From Nocardioides sp. (GTDB lineage: Bacteria > Actinomycetota > Actinomycetes > Propionibacteriales > Nocardioidaceae), in NCBI GenBank assembly GCA_029264225.1, contig JARICB010000167.1, forward strand, positions 1 to 6,646: 6,646 nt of DNA. Direction: 5' to 3'. The translations under genes and the position numbers were made by a program. Positions within the stretch are counted from its first letter, which is position 1; the number at the start of each line of letters is the position of its first letter. Under the pieces are notes generated by a model, which did not search any database, was not told the DNA's origin, and saw only the letters and a list, made by a program, of their open reading frames with translations. Positions 6,133 to 6,646 of the stretch are shown piece by piece.

Positions 6133-6170
6133 CCGCCGCGGCAGTCGATGAGTACGAACTGGCTCCGCAT
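6126..6170 (-). CDS. Candidate attenuator leader peptide (Val-Leu-Ile codons)
   Basis: A 14-codon ORF, MRSQFVLIDCRGGA, ending in TAA. Codons 6-8 are GTA CTC ATC, one for each branched-chain amino acid, and GTA is uncommon in such GC-rich DNA. It lies upstream of leuB and ilvE on the same strand, its stop codon sits inside an arm of the switchable RNA structure, and TAGGTT lies 9 nt before the ATG, so it may be translated from a leaderless or nearly leaderless mRNA; no good Shine-Dalgarno sequence is seen. The expected role is to stall ribosomes when charged Val, Leu or Ile tRNA is scarce and so raise expression of the downstream genes. A 14-codon ORF can occur by chance; the combination of peptide content, position and structure is the support. 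Confidence 0.6.
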   Translation of the reverse strand: MRSQFVLIDCRGGA

Positions 6171-6179
6171 AGTGGGATC

Positions 6180-6185
6180 AACCTA
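6180..6185 (-). promoter_or_regulatory. Candidate -10 box of the leuB operon leader
   Basis: TAGGTT on the minus strand, nine bases before the leader peptide ATG. It matches the actinobacterial TANNNT pattern and would start transcription within a few bases of the ATG. No standard -35 at 16-19 bp; a TTGGCA occurs too far upstream (29 bp). Confidence 0.4.
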
Positions 6186-6215
6186 CGCCTCTCCCCGCGC
6201 TTCCGCACGAGAACT

Positions 6216-6252
6216 GCCAAGAGCGTTCACGATGCGAGACCCGCGTCTTGGC
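6216..6252. repeat. 7-bp inverted repeat in the divergent promoter region
   Basis: GCCAAGA (6216-6222) and TCTTGGC (6246-6252) are perfect inverted copies with centres 30 bp apart, about three helical turns. The site lies upstream of the leader's -10 and just before the plus-strand methyltransferase, so it could be an operator serving both, or a stem in the methyltransferase 5' region. A 7-bp match may also be chance. Confidence 0.3.
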
Positions 6253-6272
6253 ATGGAAGACTCACCCACGTC

Positions 6273-6646
6273 ATGAGCGCCCCTCCCGAACTCCCCCACA
6301 TCGTGTCCCGTGCCTTCGACGTCTCGCGCAAGGCCGGGTACGTCGGGTTCTGCCGCAACGAGACCGGTCGACTGCTCGCCACGCTGGCAGCGACCCGCAG
6401 CGGCACCATGGCCGAGTTCGGCACCGGCTGCGGGGTCGGAACAGCCTGGCTACGCAGCGGAGTGCGCACCGACGCCAACATCATCACCGCCGAACTCAAC
6501 CCGCGCCTGGCCACGGCAGCCGCCGAGATCTTTGAGGACGACGACAGCGTCGAGGTGCTCGAGGCCGACTGGTCGACCCTGCACGAGCGGGGGCCCTACT
6601 CGCTGATCTTCCTCGACTCCGGCGAACCCGAGTCAGTGCGCGTCGA
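6273..6646 (+). CDS. Class I SAM-dependent methyltransferase (O-methyltransferase-like), 3' end cut off
   Basis: The first 124 codons of a plus-strand gene that runs off the right edge. The Rossmann-type SAM-binding pattern is clear: motif I MAEFGTGCGVGTAWL (46-60) with the glycine-rich GTGCGVG, the acidic end of strand 2 in ITAELNPRLA (E74), LEADWSTL (96-103), and motif IV SLIFLD (110-115). The N-terminal helices resemble small bacterial O-methyltransferases of the COG4122 kind, but the C-terminal part with the substrate site is missing and the substrate cannot be named. The ATG is chosen because no other ATG or GTG lies in frame shortly upstream and the next internal ATG is inside motif I; a strong ribosome-binding site is lacking (GGAAGA lies about 13 nt upstream). 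It is divergent from the leuB operon; a functional link to branched-chain amino acids is not shown. Confidence 0.88.
   Translation, partial: MSAPPELPHIVSRAFDVSRKAGYVGFCRNETGRLLATLAATRSGTMAEFGTGCGVGTAWLRSGVRTDANIITAELNPRLATAAAEIFEDDDSVEVLEADWSTLHERGPYSLIFLDSGEPESVRV

Larger units (their letters stand above)
5893..6170 (-). promoter_or_regulatory. Long structured leader of the leuB operon (candidate attenuator)
   Basis: This 278-nt stretch separates the leader peptide start from the small ORF and has no other credible gene. In order along the minus strand it contains the 14-codon leader ORF, a segment that can pair either backward or forward (6132-6082), a 6-bp hairpin (6078-6061), a long-range 11-bp inverted repeat (6059-6049 with 5963-5953) enclosing a 7-bp stem (6006-5977), a 9-bp GC hairpin (5945-5920) and AGGAGG. 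This density of complementary segments, with a Val-Leu-Ile peptide ahead of leuB-ilvE, fits ribosome-mediated attenuation, known for ilv and leu genes of Streptomyces and corynebacteria. I see no U-tract terminator, so the switch could act through Rho or at translation. Inference. Confidence 0.55.

Noticed and set aside
5893..6272. A tRNA or small structured RNA gene in the divergent gap
   Set aside because: No cloverleaf with a T-arm GGTTCGA-type loop and matching acceptor stem could be built on either strand.
6227..6606. Short open frames on both strands at the right edge
   Set aside because: Shadows of the methyltransferase gene, which shows clear SAM-binding motifs in the frame starting at 6273.

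Overview
The window is a high-GC actinobacterial chromosome segment. GC-rich third codon positions, GTG starts, a FadD15-type acyl-CoA synthetase, a PknB-like kinase and TANNNT-type -10 boxes set almost directly on start codons all point there; a Nocardioides/Propionibacteriales-like host is my guess from general style only. No mobile element, CRISPR array, tRNA or rRNA is visible.

Layout, right to left (most genes are on the minus strand). At the right edge, on the plus strand, is the start of a SAM-dependent methyltransferase (6273 to the window end, cut off). Divergent from it is a minus-strand cluster. It opens with a long structured leader (about 6170-5893) containing a 14-codon ORF with consecutive Val-Leu-Ile codons and mutually exclusive RNA helices. 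Then come a 45-residue unknown small protein with a strong Shine-Dalgarno sequence (5892-5755), leuB (3-isopropylmalate dehydrogenase, 5745-4675), ilvE (branched-chain aminotransferase, 4669-3590), a long-chain acyl-CoA synthetase (3484-1592) and a Ser/Thr protein kinase with a polytopic membrane C-terminal half (1551 to beyond the left edge).

How the genes fit together. LeuB makes 2-ketoisocaproate precursor for leucine, and IlvE transaminates the keto acids of leucine, isoleucine and valine, so leuB-ilvE is a branched-chain amino acid unit with a 5-nt gap. The leader ORF reading Met-Arg-Ser-Gln-Phe-Val-Leu-Ile is what a ribosome-mediated attenuator sensing the products of these enzymes would look like. 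fadD has its own 105-nt upstream region with an inverted repeat and a possible -10, and the kinase has a possible leaderless promoter, so these two may be separate transcription units.

The most interesting part is the 380-bp divergent gap 5893-6272: a candidate attenuator not flagged by ordinary gene calling, a small protein of unknown function between leader and leuB, and further inverted repeats near the small gene's ribosome-binding site. Function of the leader and of the small protein is inference; only the sequence patterns are observed.
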